From Caenorhabditis remanei (lineage: Eukaryota; Nematoda; Chromadorea; Rhabditida; Rhabditidae), in the NCBI RefSeq assembly GCF_010183535.1, contig NW_026526027.1, positions 88,794 through 152,793 of the forward strand: a stretch of 64,000 nt of DNA. The letters run 5' to 3'. Below are positions 11,418-23,477 of the stretch, in pieces. How positions within the stretch are numbered: position 1 is the stretch's first letter; each line of letters starts with the position of its first letter. The notes under the pieces were generated by a model. The model ran no database searches, was not told where the DNA came from, and saw only the letters and a program-made list of their open reading frames with translations. The translations under genes were made by a program, and so were the position numbers.

Positions 11418-12305
11418 TTTGTGACTGTTGTCGTTTCTTTTAAACCTGTTGGCACCTTTTCTGATAGTTACTTACCGCGGTGGCTGGAAATATGAAAATT
11501 TATGATCAAAAAATAAAATAAAAGACTATAAAATCGGCACAATTTGAAATGTGTGAAATAAAACCAGTTTAAACAAGAAGAGAATTAAAAAAATATAAGA
11601 CAACGCGAAAGGAGAGTCACGGTCGGCAGACGAGCGTACTGTTTAGCGAGCGGAGTGTCGTTTGAAATAAAATGGGAGAAAAGGTGTAAAATATGTACGT
11701 GAGACTATTAAAAGAAGTTGTTATCCATATTCCAAAAAAAAATTATAATGAACACACCTATCTAAAAATCATTATTTTATTTTGAAAGTAAAAAGTTAGA
11801 GAAATGCTTTGAATAAGACATCTTCACTGTCTCATGACTTACAAGAGTTGTTTCGCGCCTGAACATTACATTTATGCAAAATAACTGTATGTTTGTCGTA
11901 ATTGAAGCTGGAACAGTTAAAGCGTAGTTCCTGATTAGTATCTTTTTTTTAAGCACGACGGGCGGCTACCTACTTAAAAAAATAGTTTTAATATTCAAGT
12001 TTTCATTCAGCCGAAGATGCTCTGCTATAAAAAGTTTTAACCAAAAATCTGTATCATCTTTTTTATTTTTCCAATATATTTTCTTGCGCGTCACTAACTT
12101 TTTTTAAAGGTTGTCGTTTTCTCTGATAGAAACAATTTTTGTGCAGAAAGTCCATTGTTGGATTCAAATAGTCAGCAGAAATTACAATGGAAGAAATTAC
12201 CAAACAGACAGATTTTAGTCACTGTCTAGTCAAATAGTAGGCATTATTTAGACATTTCAAGACTTTTATTTTATTTTATCAAAAGCACAATATCAATTTC
12301 CCGCT
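11418..12305. other. Upstream region of the acetyltransferase locus
   Basis: On the minus strand the sequence just upstream of the ATG has a GTAAGTAAC donor (about 11477) and an ACGACAACAG acceptor before TCACAAAATG, so a small 5' UTR intron is possible. The GC-richer patch at 11620-11660 may be promoter. No other gene is supported. Confidence 0.35.
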
Positions 12306-14580
12306 AGTCTGCAAATATATTGAACCAGTCGGTTGACGCAGCCTACGGCTGCTCAACCTCCTTTTCTACACCACCCTTCTGGGTGTTACAGCGCCTGCGG
12401 CGCTTCTCAAATAGTTCAGACTATCGAGGTCTCAGAATTCTTCTCTTCTCCTGGATCGTATAACTTAATCACTTGTTGGTAGTTTTTGTTAGCTAAGCAG
12501 CCCGATCCGAAGAGAATAATTAAAACACATTTGTTTTTCTGATAATTTTTTGACAAATTTTCTTAATGACTTATTCAGTATGAGCGGTTTCTTCACTTCT
12601 AGATTTTGTTACTTTTTGAAGGTAACCGAGCTACGACAAAATTCCTTATTCACAAATCACCATCACGTCTTTAGCTGGAATTTGTTTTACTATTTTTTCT
12701 CTGTATGAACAGTTTTTTCTGAAGCTTAGGAATTTAGAGACTCTCCTATTCACATATCGAAAAATTGCGCATAAAGTATCTTTTTTAGTTTTTGACTGAT
12801 CGGCGTCGATGTTTTCCATATACACGGAAATCTTCTTCTTAGTCTGGTTTGATCCAAAAAGTTCTGCTTTCTGAATCTTTACTAATAATAATCAACAGAT
12901 TCCGCCTGTCTGTTTATTTGTCGCCGATCATAACTCCTTCCGTAGTGGGCCGATTTTGATGAAACCTAGATAGACAGATAGGAAATTTTTATTAGTTGAT
13001 GCCCGAACTTTTCTTTTTTTGAAAAAGTTGATTTTGACGTCTTCTGGAGACGATGTCGATTTCAACAGTAGAAAGCGTGGAGAAAGGTGTGTCCCGACAG
13101 GGTGGTAGAAAGTTCAAAACTACTGACTCGGTGTTTCTTAACTGCGTTCTCGAGAGCGCCGCGGCCGCGCAGATTTAGTGCAGCGGTCTACGCAGATGAC
13201 TCACACACATGGGGTGGTGAGTTCATTCTCGCCCGGTAGGAAATCTTTTTTAGTTTTTTTGTTTTGATAAGAACATAGATAGCCAGTATATGAAAGTTGT
13301 AAATAACGCCGTTACAGTCGAGATTTCGTAGATCAAAAAGGGTACGTGGGTATAATCGGGGAAAAAACTACGGTTTGGAAACTGCGCCGCAAATTTGCGT
13401 TCGTCTGTGCACACTTTCCCCAATTTTCGTTCCCCGATAAAAAGGCTCTCTCCAATTTTCGTAGAGTTCCCAACTTTCAAAATGTTTAAAAATTACAATC
13501 CTGCAAACGCCGAGTCAAAAACTGATTTATCCATAAAACTTTCGTCCGCATCTTCTTGGGGAAGGGAGGCGGCATCGCCGCCGATCGGTCAAAACTTAAA
13601 AAGATTACATTTTCTGTCAAAATTTTTTTGTCAAAAGGAAAATATGTTTTGAAGTTTTTAAAAAAAGTTATAACGTTTTTGCGTATATCACTATTTATAC
13701 CGCACCCACCACATAAAGTGCATTTCTTTGAAGATCTTTAAGAATGTTGCCAACTTTTGTGGAGCACTTTCAGGTACAAATGAGGATTGGAATCAAAATA
13801 GACTGAATAAGAGTGTACTTCTACTTTTGAACTTAGAAGTATGTAAAATAGTTTTGAAGTATTCTAGAGAAAAGAGGCGACATCGCCGCCGTAGAGGTAT
13901 AAAATCAGAAAGCAGAACTTTTCGGATCAAACCAGACAGAATATTTCCGTGTATATGGAAAACATCTTGAAATGTTTTGGGGAGGGAGACGACATTGCCG
14001 CCAATCAGTCAAAAACTCAAAAAAAATTCTTTAAACGCATTTTTTATACTGACATCCCATATTCCACAGGAAAAAGTCATTGGGAAAATTTGTTAAAATA
14101 TTATCAGAAATACAGAAGTGTTTTAATTGTTCTCTACCGGAAAGGGCTTCTTAGCTAACGAAAACTACCTTACAAGTGAATAAGTTGTACGATCCAAAAG
14201 TAGAGGAGAATTCTGAGGCCTCGATAGTAGTAATTCGGCATGATCACTCGCCTTTTGAGAAGGGAAGAAGAAAGAGTTATCAAGTTACGTTCTTCTGTGA
14301 GATTGTTTTGAAATGAGGAAAACATAAGAAGAATGTTCAAATTAGTAAATTCAAAAACAGCTCATTTTAAATTCCATATTCTATCAAGATAGAAAAAGTC
14401 ATTGAGAAAGTTTGTAGAATTTGAGTCTGAAAAGGAGAGATTTTACAATTGTGCTTTATCGGAATGAACTGCTCGGCTAAGAAGCGCCGCAGGCGCTGTA
14501 AAACTGAGAAGGGTGCTGTAGGGAAGGAGGTTTAGTCGCCGTTAGGCGACGTAAACCGACTGGTTTTAACTATTCGGTGG
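12306..14580. mobile_element. Nested inverted-repeat element with stem-loop-rich ends
   Basis: The left end (12327-12480) and the complement of the right end (14170-14575) share CCAGTCGGTT, ACCTCCTT, CACCCTTCT, ACAGCGCCTGCGGCGCTTCT and TCAGAATTCT in the same order. Within 90 bp the left end has three small hairpins: CAGCCTACGGCTG, CACCCTTCTGGGTG and AGCGCCTGCGGCGCT. A further inverted pair lies inside, near 12785-12870 and 13905-13985. Frames here (for example 13395-13970) read through repeats and are not genes. Exact ends were not resolved. Confidence 0.55.
13166..13233 (+). other. tRNA-Glu-like sequence in left arm
   Basis: The order of parts resembles tRNA-Glu(CTC): an A-box-like TTTAGTGCAGCGGTCTACGC, a CTCACAC loop, then a B-box-like GAGTTCATTCTCG. 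The stems do not fold into a canonical cloverleaf, so this is a tRNA-derived relic, not a tRNA gene. The right arm carries the counterpart. Confidence 0.45.
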
Positions 14581-15683
14581 CGATGCCGCCTCTCTTCTCT
14601 GGAATACTCCAAAACTATTTTGCATACTTCTACATAAGTTCAAAAGTTGAAGTACCCTCTTATTCAGTCTATTTTGATTCCAATCCTCATTTGTACCTGA
14701 AAGTGCTTTACAAAAGTTGGCAAAATTCTTAAAGATCTTTGAAGAAATGCTCTTTATGGACTCATTTTGAGTTTTTGACTGATCGGCGGCGATGCCGCCT
14801 CCCTTCCCCAAGAAGATGCGGACAAAAGTCTTATGGATAAGGCGTTTGCAAGGTTGCAATTTTTGAACTTTTTTTTTTTGAAAGGTCTAAAAGTGTATTT
14901 TTTATTTTTAGCGTAAAGCTCGAGGTCGGAAAAATCACTTCAATAAAGGTTAATGTGATTAATAAATCAGGAAAAACAATTATTTTTCTAAAAACCATGA
15001 TATCATGTCTTTTGAGTGTTGCATTTGATAATTTTGCTAAGAAAACACAATTTTCCACTGAAAACTTTTTGCCGAATTCTCGACTTCAAACTGTATCCAG
15101 CTCTCTATTTCTTGACGTTTCCATCTCAATCATACCTCAAAAAATCCGCAATAAATAGATCTCCATTTATTATAGATGGGCCACTTTTTTTGCCGAATAA
15201 GTTCCGAGAAATAATGAAAAACCGATTTTTCAGCCCAAAACTTCGATCTGTATCAGCGCCTTTAATTTTGCTCCAAAAATGGTTTTCTTTTTTCCGAAAT
15301 GTTGTTTTTGCCTTTTTCGTTTTCTGTAATGGACAATTTTCACTATTTACTTCCTTTATTGTTTGTAATTCAAAAAAAATCAAAATTTTCAGTTGAAAAA
15401 TTAATTTTAAAAATTTTCTGATTACTGTAGCGCGCGGCCTTTGCGCTTTGCTGAGAAATTTCGCTTGCAGTATTTTTTCGCTGTATGGGAGACTGTGCAC
15501 CGTTAAAGTTGGAACTCAATAACCCATTATGGCAGAATTGCAACGGTGTGAACAGTGAAAAAATACTCTTGCGACGTAACCCTTTTGTCCTACTAAATCT
15601 CGACTAAAAAGTTATTTACAACTTTCATTTACTGGCTCTCTATGTTCTTATCAAAACAAAAAACTAAAAAAGATTTTCTACCT

Positions 15684-15750
15684 GGCGAGAATGAACTCAC
15701 CACCCCATGGGTGAGAGTCATCTGCGTAGACCGCTACACCAAATACGCGC
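15684..15750 (-). other. tRNA-Glu-like sequence in right arm
   Basis: On the minus strand it reads TTTGGTGTAGCGGTCTACGC (A-box-like), then ACTCTCACC (a CTC anticodon-loop match), then GAGTTCATTCTCGCC (B-box-like). It is closer to tRNA-Glu(CTC) than the left-arm copy, which has TTTAGTGCAG at the A box. The acceptor stem is not convincing. Confidence 0.5.
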
Positions 15751-16313
15751 GACCGGGGCGCTCTCGAGAATGCAGTCAAGAATCACCGAGTCAGTAGTTT
15801 TGAGCTTTCTACCACCCTGTCGGGACACACCTTTCTCAACGCTTTTTACTGTTGAAATCGGCATCGTCTGCAGAAGACGTCAAAATCAACTTTTTCAAAA
15901 AAAGAAAAGTTCGGGCATCAACTAATAAAAATTTCCTATATGTCTATCTAAGTTTCATCGAAATCGGCCCACTACGGAAGGAGTTATGATCGGCGACAAA
16001 TAAACAGACAGGCGGAATCTGTTGAATATTATTAGTAAAGATGATATCCGAATGTTTTGTTTTTGGACAAAGTGTCATTTTCATGGTTCAGTGATTGCGT
16101 CATCCGCTTACACATGTCGAAATCTCCATAGTTACCGTTGAAGTAGACATCCATAAGACTCGGGTGATAGCTCTCGTGACTCTTCTCTCCGTTAGACGCA
16201 GAGATTCAAAAGATTCACGTTTCTTTTTTACACTTCCTGTGCAATTTTTTTACCTTTGCATATGTTTGCTTACAAATTGAAGCATTTTACAGAAGTTTAT
16301 ATTTTCAACAAGT

Positions 16314-16726
16314 ATGACAAGTTCGAGAAATAACATCAACATTGAAATGGGAGAAATGGGTGCTCAGGTAATGAACATTGCTAAAATAAGAGATTTATAA
16401 TACTGTTTCATTTTAAGAACCGAGAGCCACCAGAAAATGGAGAACACCAACAAGAAACTGATTATATTTCCAACAATGACGAAGAAGGATTCAGTCTCAT
16501 CGCGAAAATTGTGTTCATCATTATCTTGTGTGTGAAATTATATTGAATTTGGTTGAGAAAAAAACTTTTTTTCAGTTTCATCGTCTGCACCGTCGTATCA
16601 TTCGAACTCAAACTTGTTTTTGAAATAATAAAGGATGTCGCCATTGGAGAATACAGAAAGCTCACGCAGTCTGATGACGGTTTGGCTACCGAGCCAATTC
16701 GCTCCAATCTTACCCAGGCTGGCTGA
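16314..16726 (+). CDS. Small single-pass membrane protein, 3 exons
   Basis: Exons 16314-16367, 16418-16527 and 16576-16726 join in phase and give 104 residues. The N-terminus is short, acidic and Asn/Glu-rich with no signal peptide. One strongly hydrophobic segment spans the second intron (IAKIVFIIIL then FFIVCTVVSF), and a charged 40-residue C-terminus follows. A TTTTACAG lies 43 bp upstream of the ATG and may be a trans-splice acceptor. The family is unrecognised; the third exon is the best supported. Confidence 0.65.
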
Positions 16727-17749
16727 CTAAAAAAGATTTATGTCAGTTTTTTATATAAACTTTTTTTTCAATTCTCAAAGACTTATGTATATGGCTATCA
16801 TAAAGTTAAGACCGCAGAAAGGGTAATTCTTCAGCTTGTTGGCAAATTCTCTAATATGGTGGTCTGTATTTATTCTGAGTATAACTCTTTTCATTCGATT
16901 TCTAACTTAGTTTTCCACGTAATCCATGGTCCTGTAATACACAATCTGTACAATAATCATTTCAGACACTCAAACGGCATCTTTAATTGATTGTGACTAG
17001 AAGTCTAGTTGATATGCTTTTTTGCAAATAAACTACACATAATTTTTTAAATGTTAGATGATGATCCAAACTCGGCTGGTTTTCGAAAAACCTTCATTTT
17101 GTCAAATTTAATATGATCGTTGCGTACTTTGAATTCCAAGGATAATCAAAACCAAAATTTATTTGGAATTGTATAATACCAATCCAAGTAGCAATCATTT
17201 TTCAACCTCAATACAGTTGGTATATTGAAATCAAGGTTTTTGACTCTGTTTCTCTGATCTTTCCGACATTTTTTTACTTCTTTCAGTTTGCACTTTGTTT
17301 AATTTTAGAAAGCTTTTGTCTTCTTTTGCAATATAATTTTTCACAGACTGCATTTTTCAAGTACTGCTCCTTCGAAACATTCGATGCATTGCACAGACAT
17401 TTTCACACTGTAATTCTTTAGCACTATGTCGCTTGTCTTTTCAATTATTTTGTTTTGCAAACTAGTGTTTATTAAATTTTTTATGAATTAAACAAAACGG
17501 CTTATCATCTTCAAAGAATCCGGAGGTCATTTAGAACATTGAGGCATATGGACCAACAGACGCACACGACACCTTCGCAGTTCTTCCCTCTGTTGCGTAT
17601 CTTCATACTCCCTCTACTAGTCCGGCATACTAATTGATACAAACTGTATTGAGAGCACAATCGTCCGCGTACTACTCCCCTTACTCGGACACAAAAATAT
17701 TGTTTCCGTCTCCGACGATGGTTCGCTATTTCTTATCATCTTTGTCTTT
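16727..17749. other. Intergenic, nothing recognised
   Basis: AT-rich sequence without supported exons. A more GC-balanced patch at 17530-17720 has no open frame of note. Confidence 0.5.
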
Positions 17750-18061
17750 CTGGCAACATTGCCCGTTTTCAGTTGAAAATAACCACATTTGAGAGTGTGT
17801 CAAAGTGTATCATAATAAACCGAGTGAATTATTAATATATCAAAAATAGACCTTCATTTTTGTCGCTGGCAACTGTTTTCTACGGACCCTTTCTAAAGTG
17901 TTATGAACAATCGCTCAATTTTGCATAGAAATTGGTCAATCTAAGAGAGAAATTTTTTGTCGATGCGTCACCTGCTAAGTGCACAAAAGTTTCGAAAATG
18001 GAGCAACCATGACACTCTCACAGCGATTTACATTTTCAACTGAAAACGGTCAAAGTTGTCA
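17750..18061. mobile_element. MITE, family shared with 40638-41037 (copy 1)
   Basis: The left end has CCGTTTTCAGTTGAAAAT then GAGAGTGT; the right end is the complement with CCGTTTTCAGTTGAAAAT, TGAGAGTGTCATGG. The same two blocks in the same order occur at both ends of the element at 40638-41037. The internal 200 bp is AT-rich and non-coding. Confidence 0.65.
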
Positions 18062-19955
18062 GAATTATTTCCATAACTGCACTTCATTGACTTCAAATTA
18101 GTTTAAACTTTTATTGCTGCTGCAATAGTTACCTACAGAAAGTGACTGTTTGGAAATTTCAGAAAGGTATTTTATCAACTCAAAAGGTGTTCATCAATTG
18201 GAGAATGATCCCGGGATCACATATAATTTTAGCTTTCCTTTAACTGCAATGTTGCAGAATACATCAATTTTTGAAAAAGGTGAGCAGTCGACAAAGCGAA
18301 CATGTTGGAAGATATTTAAGACATGGATCCTTAGGATGGCTTCTATTTATTAAAAATTAAAATTGTTTCATTTGTTGATTTAATTTTCATTGTAATTTAA
18401 TCAGAAAATATTATCTGCTTATTTAAAAAGTACTGATTAAAATCATGTTTTCCGCATCAAACTTCAGAAAACTCTTGAGGATTACGACAGCTCAAACTTC
18501 TTCTTCGGGATACGATTTCTGATCATTTGAACCCATTTTATTATTGTTAGTCACAAATATATCCTCATGCAACCACAACTAAGATTACAATTAGTCACGA
18601 GTTATTTTGCCAACTTGCACTTCTTACTCATTAGCGGCAGCTTATTGTGATTACAAAGAGATCAGGTTTGAAATTGTGAGTTTCTGCTTATGTTTTGACA
18701 AAAAGTAGACACAATTGTTAGTTTCTTTTTTCTTTAACTTCTCTTTTATTAAGAATAGTGACAGTTTTGAGGAAAACGAAAATGATTTGTTTTCTTATTT
18801 TTGAATAGTTATTTAGGCGATAAAAAATGTTTTTCCAAATATTCCATCTGGAAACTGTTTATTTTGATACAAAGCTGGTATTTTGTTTTTTTTGACGTCA
18901 GATATTCTAATAATCTTTTCCCACTTCGAAAATAAATATTCTAAAATCTTCTCTTCTCCTATGACCAACAGATGGAACCTCATCTATTTTTTTTCATCCC
19001 TCTCTATTCCGCATCTTGCCATCGCCCCTTTTTCTAATTTTTCAATAAGAAAAATGACAATAAAACGGTTGTCCCTCACAACGATCAATTTTCGGGGGTG
19101 AAAAGAGGGCACCCATCCTTCTGCTCATAGTGAGGTGCCCTCCATTTATTTTCGGCTCCTCAGTTAGTCTTCCCAAAGTGACACTTTCATTTCGCAGAAG
19201 GAGCCATTCTCGTCTTCCACGAATTTTCGTTTATTTTTGTTTTTTTTTCTTCCGATTTCAGTGAGGTGGATAAAGACGCGTGACGTGGCAATAAAAGTGT
19301 CAACTAGATGGATAGATTGATAAAATTTCTCGTAATCGAGGTGTTGAGAAAATGCCGAGAAAGAGTCGTTTTCCAATTAAAAGGAGAAAGAAATCATAGT
19401 ATCAAATCTAAATCTTCCTAAATGTAACAACGTATTTAAAATAGTAAACAGTGACTTCAATCAGGCAAATTATTATTTCTTTTTCTCATGAAAGTTTTGG
19501 TGTTCATAAATTTAGTATTGTGGATCTCTCGGATACTGTAGGTAATTAAAGTTTACTGTAAAAATCTATGATTTTCCTGAAATTATTGTGTTAGTTTGAT
19601 TGTATCGCAACATTTAAAAAAAATGGAAGGTTACTGTAGCTATGAGGGTTATTGTAAGTGTCGAGAAACTTTTGTAAGTTTGATGAAATTTAAAGTATTG
19701 CAGTTTTCTTGCATTTTCTTTATTATAAGCAGTCTACTGTGTAACTAATTTGTAGTAGAAGTGAATGTCGCCTGTTGCTGTGGATACATCATATCTGAAT
19801 TAGACTTTTGACGTTTCTACGGAAATGGGTTACTACTTGGCTTCTTGTCTTCTATAAACTTGCATATTTTAGTCTAAACTGCTTTGAACTATTCCTGCGT
19901 ATGTTTTCACATATATCATAGTCAATAAAGTCTTTCAGGTGAATCAGTTATTCAA
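18062..19955. other. Intergenic, nothing firm
   Basis: The frames at 18150-18353, 18883-19101 and 19164-19376 (-) lack family resemblance or splice context. A TCTTTCAG acceptor at about 19931-19938 belongs to the next gene and probably marks its trans-splice site. Confidence 0.45.
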
Positions 19956-21551
19956 ATGGACACTAATTCTTCAGCCAGCAACTCTTCTCATGAAATCAGA
20001 TCTCTTCCAAAAAGTGAATCACCCAATTTGGTGAGTCCAGGCAAAGTTTTCCCCATTTTCGAAGTTTTGTAGATTTATGAGCGTGCCGCACATATAAAAC
20101 TACTCAATTATGATTTTATCTAGTTTTTTATACTCGAAATTTTATGAGCGCTTGCGAATTATTTCCTTTTAATGTTTTTAGTTTTTTTCAAAGTTTTTGT
20201 GGTCTAAACCCTTTTTTTCCTTTTTATGGAAGTTGAAATTCCTTTTCTTGGAACAAACGTATTAAGAAACAACCAAATAAAAAAAGCAAATTCACTTGTA
20301 AGTTTTATATGAAGATAAGACATATCATTATTTCTAACAATTTTCCATTTTCAGTGGACCTCTGCCAAAGATACGTTCAATGCAAGCACCAAAGGATATG
20401 AAGCCAAAGTGATCAATGTAGTTGGTTATGTACTTCTTCAGATTGTTCTTGATCTCACTGTGTTCCAAATGATGCTTCGGTATGCTGTGAGTGCTTGGCG
20501 AGGAGAATCAGCGGTGGGTGGTTTAATAATGTTTTGGGTAAGATCAACATAAGAGAACCAAGTGTTGATTTGATAATTTGGTTACGCTAGAACTTGTGAT
20601 AAACATCGATCGAACCGCTTTCTTCTATTTTGTAGCTGACTATTTTTCTGAACCGGCTCCTTTCACAAAAGTTTAAAAAAAGACGCCAAGTAAATGCATT
20701 TCAGTTCAAGGTAACAAAATTCTTATTCTTACCCTGTTTCAAAATTTTGATAAGATTTATGAAAAACTTTTTCGCAATTATAAAATTAGATAAAATTTGG
20801 AGCAGTGATACATTTAAGACTCTGATACGTTTTACAAAAATTTCATTTCTACCAAAAATTTTTGAATGTGTTGGCTAGTTAAATTTGAATAAGTTAGCTT
20901 GTTGTTATTTTTCACAAAAGTATAACATGAGAACTTTACGAATGAAACTAATTGACAATTACAAGATCAATATCATCAAAAACGTCCTCAATTTTAAAAG
21001 ATTTTCAGAGTCTCGACATGGACCAAGAAATTGAACCAACTCCGGAGAGAGTACAAGTTCTAGGAATTCTTTTTTTTACTACTGTTGTCGGATCAGTCAT
21101 AGCCGTATATAAAAACGCAATTGGACCCATCCTGCTGATTGTGACTCAAATTGTAATGTCTGCCGGAGCATTCTACTATATTTCAATGCCACTCATACTC
21201 GAAGCATTTCAAGAATTCTGGATAGGAAAGGAAAACAACATTTGTTTAATTCATTTGTGTTATCACATCTTCATCACCTTGTGCTACTGCTCCATCTACT
21301 TTTTCCCAACCTTCATTAATTTGTGGTTCATGTATTGAACTTTCATAGTCATGTTGGTTTTTCTTGGATTCAAGGTGTCTAACAAACTTTATGTTTTTCA
21401 TTGAATTCTAAATTTTCAGGTTTTCGGAGACAAAAAACCCAATGTTGTCAACTCAGCTTCATCCGACCTAGCATCAAAGATCTCTCTATCAGAAGGAAGT
21501 ACCCCACCAGAAACAGGTTATTACGGCGACAACAGCTCTTTTTCAGAATAA
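19956..21551 (+). CDS. Multi-pass membrane protein, unrecognised
   Basis: The start follows TCTTTCAG by 17 bases. Clear exons are 19956-20030, 20355-20537, 21009 onward, and 21420-21551. The protein opens with a Ser-rich cytoplasmic-like stretch and then has three hydrophobic segments (VVGYVLLQIVLDLTVFQMML; VLGILFFTTVVGSVIAVY; LLIVTQIVMSAGAFYYI). It ends in a Ser-rich hydrophilic tail. Exon 3 runs into an in-frame TGA at 21336-21338. A model with a donor near 21244, a 26-nt exon 21349-21374 (TTCATAG acceptor, GTGTCT donor) and the last exon stays in frame and gives 216 residues. That internal splice is a guess; ending at 21338 is the alternative. Confidence 0.6.
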
Positions 21552-22218
21552 CAAACTGTTTCTATCCTTTCATATCCTAAAATATACTCATAACAGGTTT
21601 TACATAAAAAATTGAATAACAACCAAACGTATACATCTTTAATTATACATAATTAAAGCGTAATCATTTTTCAAGACATTCTCTACAATTAACGAGGAAA
21701 GGGATGTACAGAAAAACTTTTAATGGGACTGTATGAACTTATATTATTGCGTACTCAATGTTTTCATGACATTTTTTAACACATTATGTTAGACTCCGCC
21801 CTTTCCATTAAAAAAACCTATTTTTGAGCCCAATTCTGGCCTTTTCGTTTTGCATAATATCTTGGCTGTGTCGTATTTTTTCCTTTTCATAAGATGGTAT
21901 TCGTAATTTATCTCTCAATCAAAAAAATTAGTATCAAATCGAATCAAGCATTTCTTAGGCAATTATTTGGAACCGAAGCAGGTCAAGATGATGAGCTGAC
22001 TACCACAGTTTATTCCAATAATTTCTTCGATAAAGTGATCGATCGGTAACTTTGTTTGCACGTTGAAATTTTCACAAGAATGGCGCCCACTCCAATTTAG
22101 TGACCATGAGGTAGTGAACACATTGAAGTTCACCATCATCATGCCCATTGTTTCAATGCAAAACATCTGATGGCCATGAATTTGTCAACAATGACTTTGT
22201 ATCATTTGACTCTCAAAA
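21552..22218. other. Intergenic, nothing recognised
   Basis: No supported exon. A 67-residue minus-strand frame (21963-22166) has no start context or motif. Confidence 0.4.
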
Positions 22219-22500
22219 ATGCGGATATCAATAAATATTTGGAAGGCTGATGCGTATTCAAAATTCACGTATTTCTCGGTTCATGTCGGTGAAGGGAACA
22301 AGTTTTTAAAAAATTCGATTGCGAATGGATTAACGAATGAGAAATTTGTATCAAGCGTTTTCACCGAGCTTTTGAAAAAATCACCGAACATGTTTGTTTC
22401 CGATCGAATGCGCAAAACAAAAATTCAACTCAATGTCAGATTAAACGCGGGAATAGACATCATGACGATTTTGCTACGAAATGGCGGGGAAAACCATTAG
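22219..22500 (+). CDS. Possible short ORF, 93 residues
   Basis: A single open frame, moderately charged, with AATAAA about 55 bp after the stop (22556). There is no recognisable domain, no signal peptide and no nearby acceptor. It might be a last exon, a gene relic or chance. Confidence 0.25.
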   Translation: MRISINIWKADAYSKFTYFSVHVGEGNKFLKNSIANGLTNEKFVSSVFTELLKKSPNMFVSDRMRKTKIQLNVRLNAGIDIMTILLRNGGENH

Positions 22501-23477
22501 TGCTTTTGTGGAGAACTAAATCAATCATTCTGAATTATTATTTTTTTTATGTTTTCAATAAAGTTTTTGTGATCCGAGCTATTACGAAACCGCATATTCT
22601 GGATCATGTGCTACATCGGATGATATATAAGTGCAATCTTAATTTATTTTTATCCTCACGTCATTAGATATTTTTAAATTGGTGGTAGGGTGCTACCTAA
22701 GACCCCTTCTTTTGCGTTTTGACCCTCCGTATAACAATTTGCGTACGTATTGCGTGGATTAGTGATGGTCTCAGTAGCTCTTTTTAAGCTTACTTCGCAC
22801 CTGCGTTTTTGGTCGGGAGCACTCATGATTCCTGGTTGTGCAGCAATAAATATCTTTGTTGCTCAACATCAGAGAAACGGTTTCGGAATGTTGATTAGTC
22901 TCGACTACAGCTTTACGACAGTTTTTTTTGTTTAGAGTAATGTCAATGTATTACTAAACTGTTTCTGAAATTTTTTAAGTTTTACTCCCATTTTCGTAAA
23001 TCTATATGGACTACTCACCTAATATTGAAGACCTGTCACTTGAAAAGCGAAAATCATGTTATGCAAAAGACAGCAAAACAAAAATACTTTCGATGTATTA
23101 TTTTTATTGATTTGTTACTCACGGTCATTAAATCTTCTAGCAGATATTACAAGTGTGGTTGTTCATAAATTTCTAGAAACATCGTTGGAGAGATGGAGGA
23201 GATTATATCGGAAAATGACCGAGTCGGGGTGAAAGTTTCTACAACTACAAGGGGTCGACTGGTGTCTTATAGTAACATTGAATGAATTTCTAAGGAACCA
23301 AAAACTGGAGTAAACTAATTTGTTAAAAACATCAGCTTTATTTCATGTTTGTTTTCAACGAACAGGGAAATTTTGAGTAAACAATAATTGCTCGAAGAAT
23401 TGGAAAAAAGATTATAAAAAGACAATCAAAACAAGAATACACATTTTGGATTGAGAAGAATTCAAGTTTACAACTTA
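22501..23477. other. Intergenic, nothing recognised
   Basis: No exon or repeat structure that I can support. It is the 3' flank of the minus-strand DUF3557 gene. Confidence 0.45.

Larger units (their letters stand above)
12875..16045. mobile_element. Long inverted-repeat element with tRNA-like arms
   Basis: Arms at about 12875-13300 and 15620-16045 are inverted copies sharing GATTCCGCCTGTCTGTTTAT, CCGATCATAACTCCTTCCGT, TTTTTATTAGTTGATGCCCG and GTGTCCCGACAGGGTGGTAG. Between them lies a second inverted pair (about 13490-13900 against 14575-14865) containing AGGCGGCATCGCCGCCGATC. The overlap with the 12306-14580 element indicates serial insertion and rearrangement. No transposase frame is visible. 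Confidence 0.65.

Noticed and set aside
15016..15500. Overlapping 124-126-residue frames on both strands
   Set aside because: T-rich low complexity within the nested inverted-repeat region; no start context or splice sites.
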